Positions 35,243-44,238 of a stretch of 64,000 nt of DNA are shown here, one piece after another. Made by a program: the position numbers and the translations under genes. The stretch comes from Rhynchosporium graminicola (lineage: Eukaryota; Ascomycota; Leotiomycetes; Helotiales; Ploettnerulaceae), in assembly GCA_900074885.1 (NCBI GenBank), contig FJUW01000007.1:128826-192825 (forward strand). Direction: 5' to 3'. Below the pieces are notes generated by a model that had not been told where the DNA came from, searched no databases, and saw only the letters and a list, made by a program, of their open reading frames with translations. Numbering within the stretch: the first letter of the stretch is position 1; each line of letters opens with the position of its first letter.

Positions 35243-35459
35243 TTTGCGCGACAAATTTTATCGTATCGAATGTGGTAAAGTGTTTTGACGGAGGGGTCTT
35301 CATGACGCAGATGCCTTGCGCCGCAAGGCTGAAGGCACGCTAGTATGAGCTACCCTGTTGTAGCTCGGAAGCAGCTCTAAAGCGTTGACTTCTCTAGCAA
35401 GTCAATTCCTTGCGCCGTTACTTTCTCATACGTTTCCACGATACTTGCAGAAAGTAATC
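35243..35459. promoter_or_regulatory. Short divergent promoter of the EF-hand gene and MED8
   Basis: 217 bp separates the two start codons. Both genes must be driven from this interval. No motif was recognised with confidence. Confidence 0.6.
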
Positions 35460-36307
35460 ATGGCACAACCTTCGCTCAACCAAGAAGATATAAAAGTCCT
35501 GGAACAAGTACGGCAGCGAGTCTTTCAATTGACTAACAATATCGCATCACTGAAGAGCGATGTCCTACGAAGCAATCCTCTTCCTCCTTGGTATATGAAC
35601 TCCTTGGTCTCTTTGAAAGGGTTTGCGTTCGGCTGGCCCTGATAGCAGCCCCAGTACCTTATGAATCATGCTAACAGCCTATTGTGAATAGGAACTCCCT
35701 CCAAACCTCCGCGTCCATCCTCGCAAGCAACATCGAAACCCTCACTACCCTCATGTCAAAGAACGCCGACTTACTAAACAGAACCGTTGTCTACCCCTCC
35801 ACCAACTACCCTGGCCGCTCACAAGAAGCAATTCTTACGCAACTTCTGCGCAAGAAACTCGAGCCCTCCGTAGAATCCTATGTCTCAGAAGCGCGTACAA
35901 GCCAGAGCCAGTTCGCAGAAACCGCAACACCAACCAGCGAGAAAGAATCTACCGAACTATTGAACTTTGCGCTCGATTGGCTAGGTGGGAGAATTGTAAA
36001 GTATGTTACGGAGGATGCGGGGGATTATACGATCGAGGAACGAGAGAGGGGAATAGAGAATGTCAATACGGGGCTGAAAAGGAAATTGGATGAGGATGCG
36101 AGTGAGGAGGATGATACCGATGAAGATGAGGACGAGGAGATGGAGGACGTTGGGGTTGCGGTTACGAAAGTACGACGAAGCAGCGCTGGGGAAGTGGAAT
36201 TCGAGCTGAGTGAGGTTAAGAAAATTGATCCGGATGCGAAAATGCGGAATATTGAGGATATACTGAGATTTGCTACGACCGGGGTAGCGGCGGATGGGCC
36301 TCGATGA
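35460..36307 (+). CDS. MED8: Mediator complex subunit 8
   Basis: Two exons, 35460-35590 and 35692-36307, with a 101 bp intron (donor GTATAT, branch GCTAACAG); the product is 248 residues. Med8 belongs to the head module of Mediator, which links transcription factors to RNA polymerase II. The N-terminal helices (EDIKVLEQVRQRVFQLTNNI and the junction PLPPW-NSLQTSASILASNI) match fungal Med8. YPGRSQEAILTQLLRKKLEP is also typical. The C-terminal region has LNFALDWLGGRI, a strongly acidic tract (about residues 175-192) and a final RNIEDILRFATTG motif. Frame upstream of 35460 is open but the MAQPSL start is the family start. Confidence 0.92.
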
Positions 36308-36996
36308 CGAATGACGCGAAGGTCTGAGGGCGAGTGCATTTAGTAGTCAGGACGACGCTCGCGATGAAGGTCTCAGATCCGAGAGCAATTGCTGCATTTG
36401 GAAGACCAGGTACAGACGCATCGATCTTCTTGGTTGAATCACTGCGCTGCAGAAGTCATTCGTGCATTGCATGGAAGCTTATGTCAGACGGACGACTGCG
36501 ATAGCTGGTTCGGCCACTTCGAAACGCGACAGTTCCAGAACAAATAACCAATTCGCAAGGCCTATCCCAGCTGCTATTCGTCAAATTCTTCAACTGAAGG
36601 CTGGAAATACTGATTGCTGGCATTAATCAGAAATACGAGTCCTACAACTCTTGTTGTTGGCCCTCGGAGACATAGCCACTCAGCATTCCCCTGTTTGGGT
36701 TGGTGCTCAGCTGAGATTACCGCTATTGGGTATGCAGTTTGCGGCTGAGGACTGTTCTACATGCTGATATGTGGCCAAGGTGGAGAATATGCAATAAGTA
36801 CTCTAGAAAAGTCCGACTTGCGTTCTAGTCCGTCTGGACTACGTCTCTTGCTTGTAATACGAACGTAATCTTACCTTAGAACTTTCTCGGAGTATTCGTC
36901 ACTGTCAATTTCGCTTGTTATTGTTGACAGCCTGAACTTCGAGCTTTGGCCCTACAGGCAACTCAATTTTGCATTATATACTCCTCACTTGTCGAA
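36308..36996. other. Intergenic DNA
   Basis: Between two plus-strand genes. It has no frame of interest and no repeats. Confidence 0.5.
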
Positions 36997-38304
36997 ATGG
37001 AACCTAGAACTAAAATCGGCTTCCTAGTTTCGACGAGATATGGCATTCCTGATTTTTTCGACGTTCCACAGTCCACTATTATCACAACACCATCTCATAC
37101 ATTACCATCCGCATCTCCATCTCCATCTTCATCACTGTCCACCCTACCCAACAACATCATGGAGTCCTCTTTATGCTCCGCAAAACAGCAGATAATTTCA
37201 AGATCATCGGGATCAGGACCAAACATCCTCACCATCCCACTAGAAATCCGTCTCCATATCTACAACTACGTCCTCATGTCCCACCCAATCCACCACCCAC
37301 ATTTGGCACCTTTTGATCCACGGCCAAAATTTTCAAGCTTAAATACCGTTGATTTTCATCCTACCATGAAGAGGGCCAACAGACCGCCATTTCCCACTGA
37401 GAAAATCACATATACATTAATTACTTCCCCTCCACGGCAAACGTCGACTCAGAGTCCACTGGAACTCGTGTCCGAGTTGAAATCTAAATCAGAGATTCCA
37501 GCAGCATATATCGAAACACTTCTCCCTGGAAGAAGGCAGAGGACGAAGATACAAGGCAAAATTTCTACCGCCCTCCTCAGCACCTGTAAACAAATCTATG
37601 CCGAAACAGCCAATATGCCATGGCATGCCAACACTTTCAGCTTTGTGAACTGGTTCTGTAGCGGTGTCTACGCCGCTAGGGCTTTCATGAAAGGGCTGGA
37701 GCCGTGGCAGCAACGTGAGATGAGATGTGTGAGTATCGAGGTTCTGGGGAAAGATTTGTGGGGGAGAATGGGAGGTATTGAGAGGGAAGAGAGGATGAGT
37801 GTTTTAGCTGGGAGTGAAGAGAATGGGCTCGGCGAGTGGAGGGAATTGTGCACCCTTTGGAGCGGAGTACGGGATTTAAAGATGGTGATTAAAGGCTCGC
37901 TATCACATGACGCTCTATCAGTGTCTGCTCCTGGATTGTCTTCGTCCACTACCATCTCTGGCCCGTCAGAAACTCCTGCACATTCGAATCGCGGCTCTAT
38001 ACTCACTGAGAATTTCCATTGGATAGCTCATGGGCTTCTTGCATTGACGGGTCTTAGGACGGTGGAGCTGGAGATCGAAGATGTGGATACAAGTCGTGAG
38101 ATTAAAATGGAGTTTTGCGCTGCCTTGGAAAGGACTTTGAACTTTGAAGAGAGGAAGGAAGGCAGGTTAGATGAGCAGGGTTGGGCTAGAGATAAAGGTG
38201 TAGTTCTGGTGGAGAGGAAGATGATTTTAAGAGATGAAAAGGACGATAAGTTTGTGTATTATGGTGGGGAGCCTGGAGATGAGGAGGTTTGGAGGGAGGG
38301 GTAA
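36997..38304 (+). CDS. 2EXR/F-box-like fungal protein of unknown function
   Basis: An uninterrupted frame; the first ATG is at 36997, giving 435 codons, and the upstream open part begins with TTG. Near residues 76-95 is ILTIPLEIRLHIYNYVLM, the P-x-EIR-x-xIY-x-Y core found in the very large fungal 2EXR/F-box-like families. Later come ALLSTCKQIYAETANMPWHANTFSF (about residues 191-215), the matching downstream conserved motif, and MKGLEPWQQREMRCVSIEVLG. The first 70 residues are Ser/Pro/Thr-rich. If it acts as an F-box it would bind Skp1; most members of this group have never been tested. Confidence 0.75.
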   Translation: MEPRTKIGFLVSTRYGIPDFFDVPQSTIITTPSHTLPSASPSPSSSLSTLPNNIMESSLCSAKQQIISRSSGSGPNILTIPLEIRLHIYNYVLMSHPIHHPHLAPFDPRPKFSSLNTVDFHPTMKRANRPPFPTEKITYTLITSPPRQTSTQSPLELVSELKSKSEIPAAYIETLLPGRRQRTKIQGKISTALLSTCKQIYAETANMPWHANTFSFVNWFCSGVYAARAFMKGLEPWQQREMRCVSIEVLGKDLWGRMGGIEREERMSVLAGSEENGLGEWRELCTLWSGVRDLKMVIKGSLSHDALSVSAPGLSSSTTISGPSETPAHSNRGSILTENFHWIAHGLLALTGLRTVELEIEDVDTSREIKMEFCAALERTLNFEERKEGRLDEQGWARDKGVVLVERKMILRDEKDDKFVYYGGEPGDEEVWREG

Positions 38305-38953
38305 GCTTCCTTTGCTGTTTTCCTGTTTGGTATTATCTGCTTCTCGGAATTGTCTTATGGTATATGGTTTGTAGTGTGTTCATTTGGATGTTGATTTTTT
38401 GGTGACTCAGGTCGAAGGGGTTGCTTTGGAGTATATGATTGTGGACTTCTTTGATAACGCTTTTCCTAATGACGCTGTGTTTCGAGGACTCGCTTACCGG
38501 AAATCAAAACAATTACGCAATCAACTTTTTATATACGCAAACCGGACAATTCCAACGAGAGTAAGAAGATCAAAAACTTCAGCGTGTACCAAAATTGGAA
38601 AATCTCAGACCTACTTGAGATGAGGCGGAAATAGATCCGAACAAAATACCACAAGTAGGCCGCTAGAAACTATAAGCTTGTTACAATTTTTGAACTTCTC
38701 GCCCTGACGTAGTACGAGAGTTTCGAAGCTGTTTTCGTTCTTGTTTGGATATGTAGAGCTGCTATGAATTTTGCTCGCGTATTCCTGGGGGAGGGTGAAG
38801 GTGGAGGCGTGGGGATAGAGAAGTTCAAAAGTGAGGCTCAGTGGTCTCAATGTCTCATATTGATGATCTAGCTGTTTTTGCATTCCTATCAAACCATCAA
38901 AAGCCTTCCTTATAATTCGACCTTTTAATCATCCAACCTCCAAGTCAGCTTCC
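38305..38953. other. Convergent intergenic DNA
   Basis: Between two convergent stop codons. A 93-codon minus-strand frame at 38611-38892 shows no family resemblance. Confidence 0.5.
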
Positions 38954-40477
38954 TCAAGCCGTCCCACTATTCTTATGGATCTCCGCATGATCACTCATAA
39001 TCTTATTCAACCCACTCCTCTGCTTGCAATTCTCGTAACTAAAGCTCTTCGCCGCCTCGTCCAACTGCTCCATGGAGAAATCCTTGAAAAGACTGGCAAA
39101 CTCAATAGCAAACGACTGAGCCAAGAATGTCTCAATCGTATTCCTCACCAAATGTCTCGGTGTCGCCCACGTCGTAGGGTAAGTTTTCGTAGCTTCCGGA
39201 GCGACGCTATCCATCCACTTCGCTAGCGGATCAATAACATCTGTAACTTGCTTGCTGGGATACTTTCCCCAGGCATCGAGTTGCAAAGCACGTTTCTTCT
39301 CGATGAAAGGCTGGATAGTCTTATTCCACAGTCCGTCAGGATCCGTATATACCATTCCCTGGACACCGATGTCTTTGTACAGCCAGATACTCCATGGGGC
39401 TTGGTACTTGTCATATACTGCCAGCTGAGCACCAAGCAGGTTGTATCTCTCCTGGTTTATTTCTTCGGCATCAGCATCCATACGTGGGTCGGAGTACACG
39501 GGGCCGAACTCGCCGTTCCAGGCTGGTACTTTGTTTTCCGTCATGAACGAGCATTTCCGGACGAAATCCTGCTCGAGTTTTGTGAGCTGATCCGATTCGC
39601 CCTTGAATCTATTGCCTGTTGGGAAACCCATGAGACTGTAATCGTGAAGAGCATAAACGCTATTCGGTAGCACGTGATCAAAGTGCTTCCACTCGATAGC
39701 GAAAGTATTACCATCTAGCCAAAGAATATGGTTGGGGTCGATCTTACGCAACGCTGGCTCAAGACGATCGTAGAAAGCGGGTAGGCGCCAATGCTGGGGA
39801 TCACAAGGCTCGTTTATGGGATTATAGCCGGCGACCCAGGTGTTGTCTTTGTAGTGTGCTGCGATCTGTTCCCAGAGCCAGACAGTGCGGTCTTGATGGT
39901 CTTTGTGGTCCCAGAATGCGGCGTAGGAACTGCCGCTGTCTGAGTGCCAGTCAGGATTTTGGCCGCCGGGGACGGTGTGCATATCGAGAATGGTATAGAT
40001 ATTGTGTTTGGCACACTTGATTAATTAGCTCTGAACCCATGTCACGTACAGTAGTAGAGATATACCAAATCAATAACTCGATCTAGATGCTTGAAACCCG
40101 ACTCTTTCAATACTCGAGGATTCATATCATCTTCAAAATGTCTGTAGTTGAACGGTAGTCGAATGCAATTCAGCCCTAAGCTAGCAAAGAATTTGGCATC
40201 TGCTTCTTGGAAGAAGTACTCGAGGAACTTGTCGAAGAAAAACTCGTATTTCTCTTGTCCAAGGACTTTGAGCATAGCTGCTCGGTGTTGGTGTTCATGG
40301 CCGGGGTAACCAGTGCTGTCGAAGTCAGTACTAAAGTGAAAAGTGGGAGTAACTCGAGGTTTACATGAAGTTCTCCATATTCATCCATCCTCCAAGACCA
40401 GCGCCTCGCAGTATGACCCTGTTTCCCTTGCCATCGACCACTTTCTCCCCTTCGACTTTAAGAAAGCCGTTCGACAT
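38954..40477 (-). CDS. Intracellular GH5 family glycoside hydrolase (exo-beta-1,3-glucanase/YBR056W-like)
   Basis: Three exons: 40477-40365, 40315-40066 and 40015-38954, with introns of 49 and 50 bp; the product is 474 residues. It starts MSNGFLKVEGEKVVDGKGNR followed by VILRGAGLGGWMNMENF, the GH5 beginning, with no signal peptide, so it should be cytosolic. FASLGLNCIRLPFNYRHF and YTILDMHTVPGGQN are conserved. The acid/base Glu lies in NPINEP (Glu190) and the nucleophile in WNGEFG (Glu290). It resembles the group containing yeast YBR056W, annotated as a putative glucan beta-glucosidase; a role on glucans or steryl glucosides cannot be decided here. Confidence 0.92.
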
Positions 40478-41383
40478 GGCGTTTTTGCTTTGAATTAGTA
40501 AATGGTATATTTTAATTAGAGCTTTTTATTCGTGTATGAAAAGCAGACCGGACAAGTTGGCGTTTTACCAGGAACTAAAATGAATAGAATTTATATAGAC
40601 GTCAAGGTCAGAAACCTTAATAGGTCTCCTGCATCGGGAGCCTCACTGATTGCGGTACCTATTCAGGCTAAAATGAAGCCGTGGAGAAGTGTGTTATCTC
40701 CCCGCAAAACACCGCGGGAAACCAAGTTTGGGTATCCGCTAAGGCTCGCCTACCGGGTAAACAGGCTCATGAGCACTAAGCCCCCACCTTTGCCCACTTC
40801 AGCGAAGACCGTGACCTGATCCTCTAAAGCTTTCGTAGAGGGATGGATGGGATGGGCTGGTAATGAGTACTAGCTTACAACGGTGTCTCTTTTGAAACTT
40901 GAACGAAGTAAGGTATAAGAGCATATCTCGGAGATGCGTATTGCGTATTGCTATGAATGAGGGTGACACTAAAAAATCGTGAGCACTGTTGCAGGACGTT
41001 AGATGTCGATACTTATCCACCTTTTCAAAGCCCTCTTTGAGACAACAATATCGACCAATTGTCGCCCGAAGATGCGTATGGCGTATTTAGCGTGAGACGT
41101 AGACGAGGTCAACTAGCAGCCCAAGAAGGATCAGTCAGTGCAGGACATCGAAATTATTAGTACTCTATCATCAAACCTGACAATAATATCCGATACGTGC
41201 GCAGTAACTGCCGAAGAATATGATTAACCACAATTTATATCATATTTCCAATTCCAAGTATTGAGACTCCTGTCCATCGTGATAATTCCTTTATTCGCTC
41301 GCTCAAACGTTAACCTCCAGCCAAATAAACCTAACGAAAAAAAGAACGCAATGATATGTTCCTACAAGTACAGAAGTGATCGG
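40478..41383. other. Intergenic DNA between the GH5 gene and the Tc1-type element
   Basis: The GH5 promoter lies at the left. Frames are short. The sequence becomes AT-richer towards the transposon. No gene is supported. Confidence 0.5.
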
Positions 41384-41417
41384 CTCCCGGTGTACGTAAT
41401 TATTTGCACACACAAAT
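41384..41417 (+). repeat. Left terminal inverted repeat of the Tc1-type element
   Basis: 34 bp identical to the reverse complement of 42826-42859. Similarity continues more weakly for about 12 further bases (GACCCCACCAA against AGCCCCCCACCAA). Confidence 0.93.
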
Positions 41418-41899
41418 GACCCCACCAAGATTAATTCTACCTTATAAAATCGATAACTTCACAACTACTTGACCAAATCTTATAATTCTTATTGCATTAT
41501 AGAGAGAATAAATAGGGCTATAACTCCTGACCCTGCGAAGGTGATTGATCGAACGATTACGACTCGGGGGCCCGGTGAAGAATACTCAACCCCGCACAAG
41601 ATATCAATAAAAGCTATTATATAGTAGGAGAGCTTAAAGCCCTATGAAAAGCGTATCCCAAAGGTCGATATCTTTACAGCAATCAAATATCGACCTAGAG
41701 AAGGTTATAATCATCTCAAAGAACAGATAGAAGGCACAGAAACCTCTCGGACTTTCTAAAATCACCCTCTGCGAGAGGAGTATCATAAACGAGGACCACA
41801 CCAGAAAATCCTACCTTCTCAGGCTAACGAAATAGAAGATATACTTGAAACCTCTAGCTAGGAGGGATATACTTTAACCTGGCAATAACTAGCAGAGAA

Positions 41900-42724
41900 T
41901 ATCAACCTTGAAAACTGCTCAACACGCCTTATCCGGGACATAATGCAAGCAAGAGGATAGCATATTTATAAGGTCTGCAAGAAGCCTTATTATAGTCCGG
42001 ACCTTCAAACTAGGCGCTTGAAATATGCTAGAGATATGAAGGAGAAATACCCGGAGAAGGAGGACTAGAGGAATATGAGGTTCTCTGATAAGTGCCACGG
42101 GAGCTTCGGTCCCCAGGGTAGTATTAATATTATCCGGAAGGCTAGGATGCGGCATCATCCTGAGTGTGTTTTGGAGATTGATAAGCCTAAGAGGAAGAGG
42201 AAGAGACAAGAGGAAGAGGATAAGAAGGAGGATACGGCATATAAGCTCCACTGGTAGGCTGCAATCGGGTGGAATTTCAAGTCTGATATTACCTTCTATA
42301 AGGTTCCGACAAACAAGAATGGAAAGATAACACATGACGTGTATATCAATCAGATTCTTGATCCAATTATCAAGCCGTGGCTTAATGCCGGCGAGGAGTT
42401 TATACTTAAAGAAGATGGAGATTCAGGTCATAGATATAGTAAGAATAATACACGGAATAAGGTCAAATTGTAGAAGGAGAAGCATAGCCTGAAGACCTAT
42501 AAAAACTATACTGAATCTCCTGATTTCTCTCCTATAGAGAATAGCTAGCTATTTCCAAAGAAGAAGCTCCGTACTATAGGTTATTAGAACGTTAATACTA
42601 TGAAAGAATTAGTACTTAAAGGCTAGGAGGAGCTATCGCAAGATACTATAAATAACTAGGTTGATTCTATGCCTGAGAGGCTGCAAAAGTATATAGATTA
42701 TAGTAGAAAAAGAACAAGTTATTG
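41900..42724 (+). pseudogene. Tc1/mariner DDE transposase, inactivated by TGG-to-TAG changes
   Basis: Conceptual translation gives TRLIRDIMQARG, YARDMKEKYPEKED and RFSDKCHGSFGPQG (first catalytic Asp region). It continues with LKEDGDSGHRYSKNNTR (second Asp), ESPDFSPIEN (third Asp) and VDSMPERLQ, the normal order of a fungal Tc1-like transposase. Stops are TAG, and most fall where the family has tryptophan (for example after KYPEKED, after SPIENS, and before EELSQ). TGG to TAG is CpA to TpA on the opposite strand, the classic RIP context. The protein cannot be made. Confidence 0.88.
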
Positions 42725-42825
42725 ATTATTATCTGAAATAATTTCAATTGAGATATATAAATAATTGAATTGCATGAATTTGGGTGGTAGTAGAGAGGTA
42801 AATTGATGAGTTTTGGTGGGGGGCT

Positions 42826-42859
42826 ATTTGTGTGTGCAAATAATTACGTACACCGGGAG
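42826..42859 (-). repeat. Right terminal inverted repeat of the Tc1-type element
   Basis: Exact reverse complement of the left end over 34 bp. Confidence 0.93.
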
Positions 42860-43095
42860 ATCGGATACAATGTCTCAACATCTCAATTTGAAATATCTTC
42901 TGATCGACATAGAAATATGCGGAGCACATCGACGCCGGCGTGTAACGGTCAAACCTCAACTCCAGCAGCTCATGATATCAAAAGCAAAAGCAGGATCATA
43001 ACTCTAGTAGACTCCTCCAGCTGATCGGCGGACAACCGATCATTTTGATCGACCAAACAGTGCATCTATGTAATAATCAAAAAGCAAGAATCATA

Positions 43096-44238
43096 TCAGG
43101 AACATTGTCTCGGGTCGTTGATGACAGTCAACCCGCCAAAATCTTTACCAACCATGCTCTTTGCATCTACCGGACCGGCTCTTTCTCGGGCCTTTGCCAT
43201 TACATGAGCTGTATCAAACCGAGTTAGCATAGAATCCAGAATCAGGTATCTTCTTCGGCACTTGACTGCATATCGAGTCGCCTGTTTAACGATAACAAAA
43301 AAGAAAAGATGGAGAACGGGTCAACCCGGCTCATGTACCCGAAGAGGAGCGAGTCCGAACATCTCTCAAGAATTGAATGTACGTGTGAGACATTTCGGAG
43401 AAAGCTCCGGAGAGAAATATTGCTCACCTCCATCGTTGCAGTCCAAATCGGCCATAGAAATGAGATTTGCTTTTGCAAGCGCATTCATAGCATCTATCGT
43501 CCAGATGATACAGTCGTAACCATCTAGTACTGGGTTTCCTTCTCCTTCGGCTAGAGGGCCCAGTTGTGATTCCCGATTTTTTCGGCCGAGGGGTACGCTG
43601 TTAAGGACGGTGCGGATCTGACTGCATTGGTCTTCGATCGAACCGAGCTTGGAATTGGGATCTAGAGTCCCGAGTCTATAAAGTAGAACAAGCGTCGTTG
43701 CCGTTGATATGTCAGTCACAGGCCGTTCCTCTGGAAACCAAGATCGAGGAGATCCAGGGGGAGCATCGGTCGGAATGGCGTACGTTGCGTGGTGTAGTGA
43801 TCCTGAACAGCGATGGGGAACATCCGTGACAGTTGGTGGATTGCTGAGGAAGATTCCCCGATGCTGAAGATTTGTTAGTTACATGTTCGGAATCGAGTTT
43901 ATATTTCGGTACGTATGAGATTGCAGGCTGAAGAGCTCGTGTACAACAAAAAGGAGGACGTAACGTACGTAGTCATCAACTCGGGGAGCATTGAAAGTCA
44001 AGTACAAGCTATTCCTCATAATTTTTTTGGTTTCAGGAATTGACTTTTGATCAATGGTTCTATTCTCCGACTCCCAATTGGATTCCATCTTGGGTGATAT
44101 CGGCGATGGCGAGGAACGATTTGAGTTTGAATTCGAGCCAGTAAGATGTAATGGTCCGCGTCGTCGCACAACAGGTCGACGCACGGTTTGTGAAGCCGAG
44201 GGCTGATTGCGCGAGGAGTTAGGGATTGGAGACTGCAT
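43096..44238 (-). CDS. DUF6914-like fungal protein of unknown function
   Basis: Three exons: 44238-43969, 43863-43428 and 43265-43096; the product is 291 residues. The N-terminal 75 residues are basic and Ser/Pro/Arg-rich (VRRPVVRRRGPLHLTGSN). The folded part starts RNSLYLTFNAPRVDDY-HRGIF (rebuilt across a 105 bp intron), then RSWFPEERPVTDIST and IEDQCSQIRTVLNSVP, then DCIIWTIDAMNALAKANLI. This spacing (short beta start, W-x-x-E-x-R, LL, VP, C-x-x-W-x-x-x-A-x-x-AL) resembles fungal DUF6914 proteins, as I remember that family. The last intron is less certain: donor GTGAGC at 43427 is strong, but the acceptor was chosen to give VKCRRRYLILDSM; a nearer CAG gives a short alternative tail, and read-through gives the end ELSPKCLTRTFNS. 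No function is known. Confidence 0.65.

Larger units (their letters stand above)
41384..42859 (+). mobile_element. Degenerate Tc1/mariner-type DNA transposon with intact inverted ends
   Basis: The element is 1,476 bp long and bounded by perfect 34 bp terminal inverted repeats (41384-41417 and 42826-42859) beginning CTCCCGGTGTACGTAATTAT. Directly outside both ends stands ATCGG (41379-41383 and 42860-42864). The interior encodes a Tc1-like DDE transposase on the plus strand (about 41900-42720) with eight in-frame TAG stops and no other stop before the final TGA. The element sits between the GH5 gene and the DUF6914-like gene, outside both. Confidence 0.9.

Noticed and set aside
35385..35459. 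Upstream extension of MED8
   Set aside because: The extra 25 codons precede the conserved MAQPSL start and lie in the short divergent promoter.
36946..36996. Upstream extension of the 2EXR-like protein
   Set aside because: The first codon of the open frame is TTG; the first ATG is at 36997.
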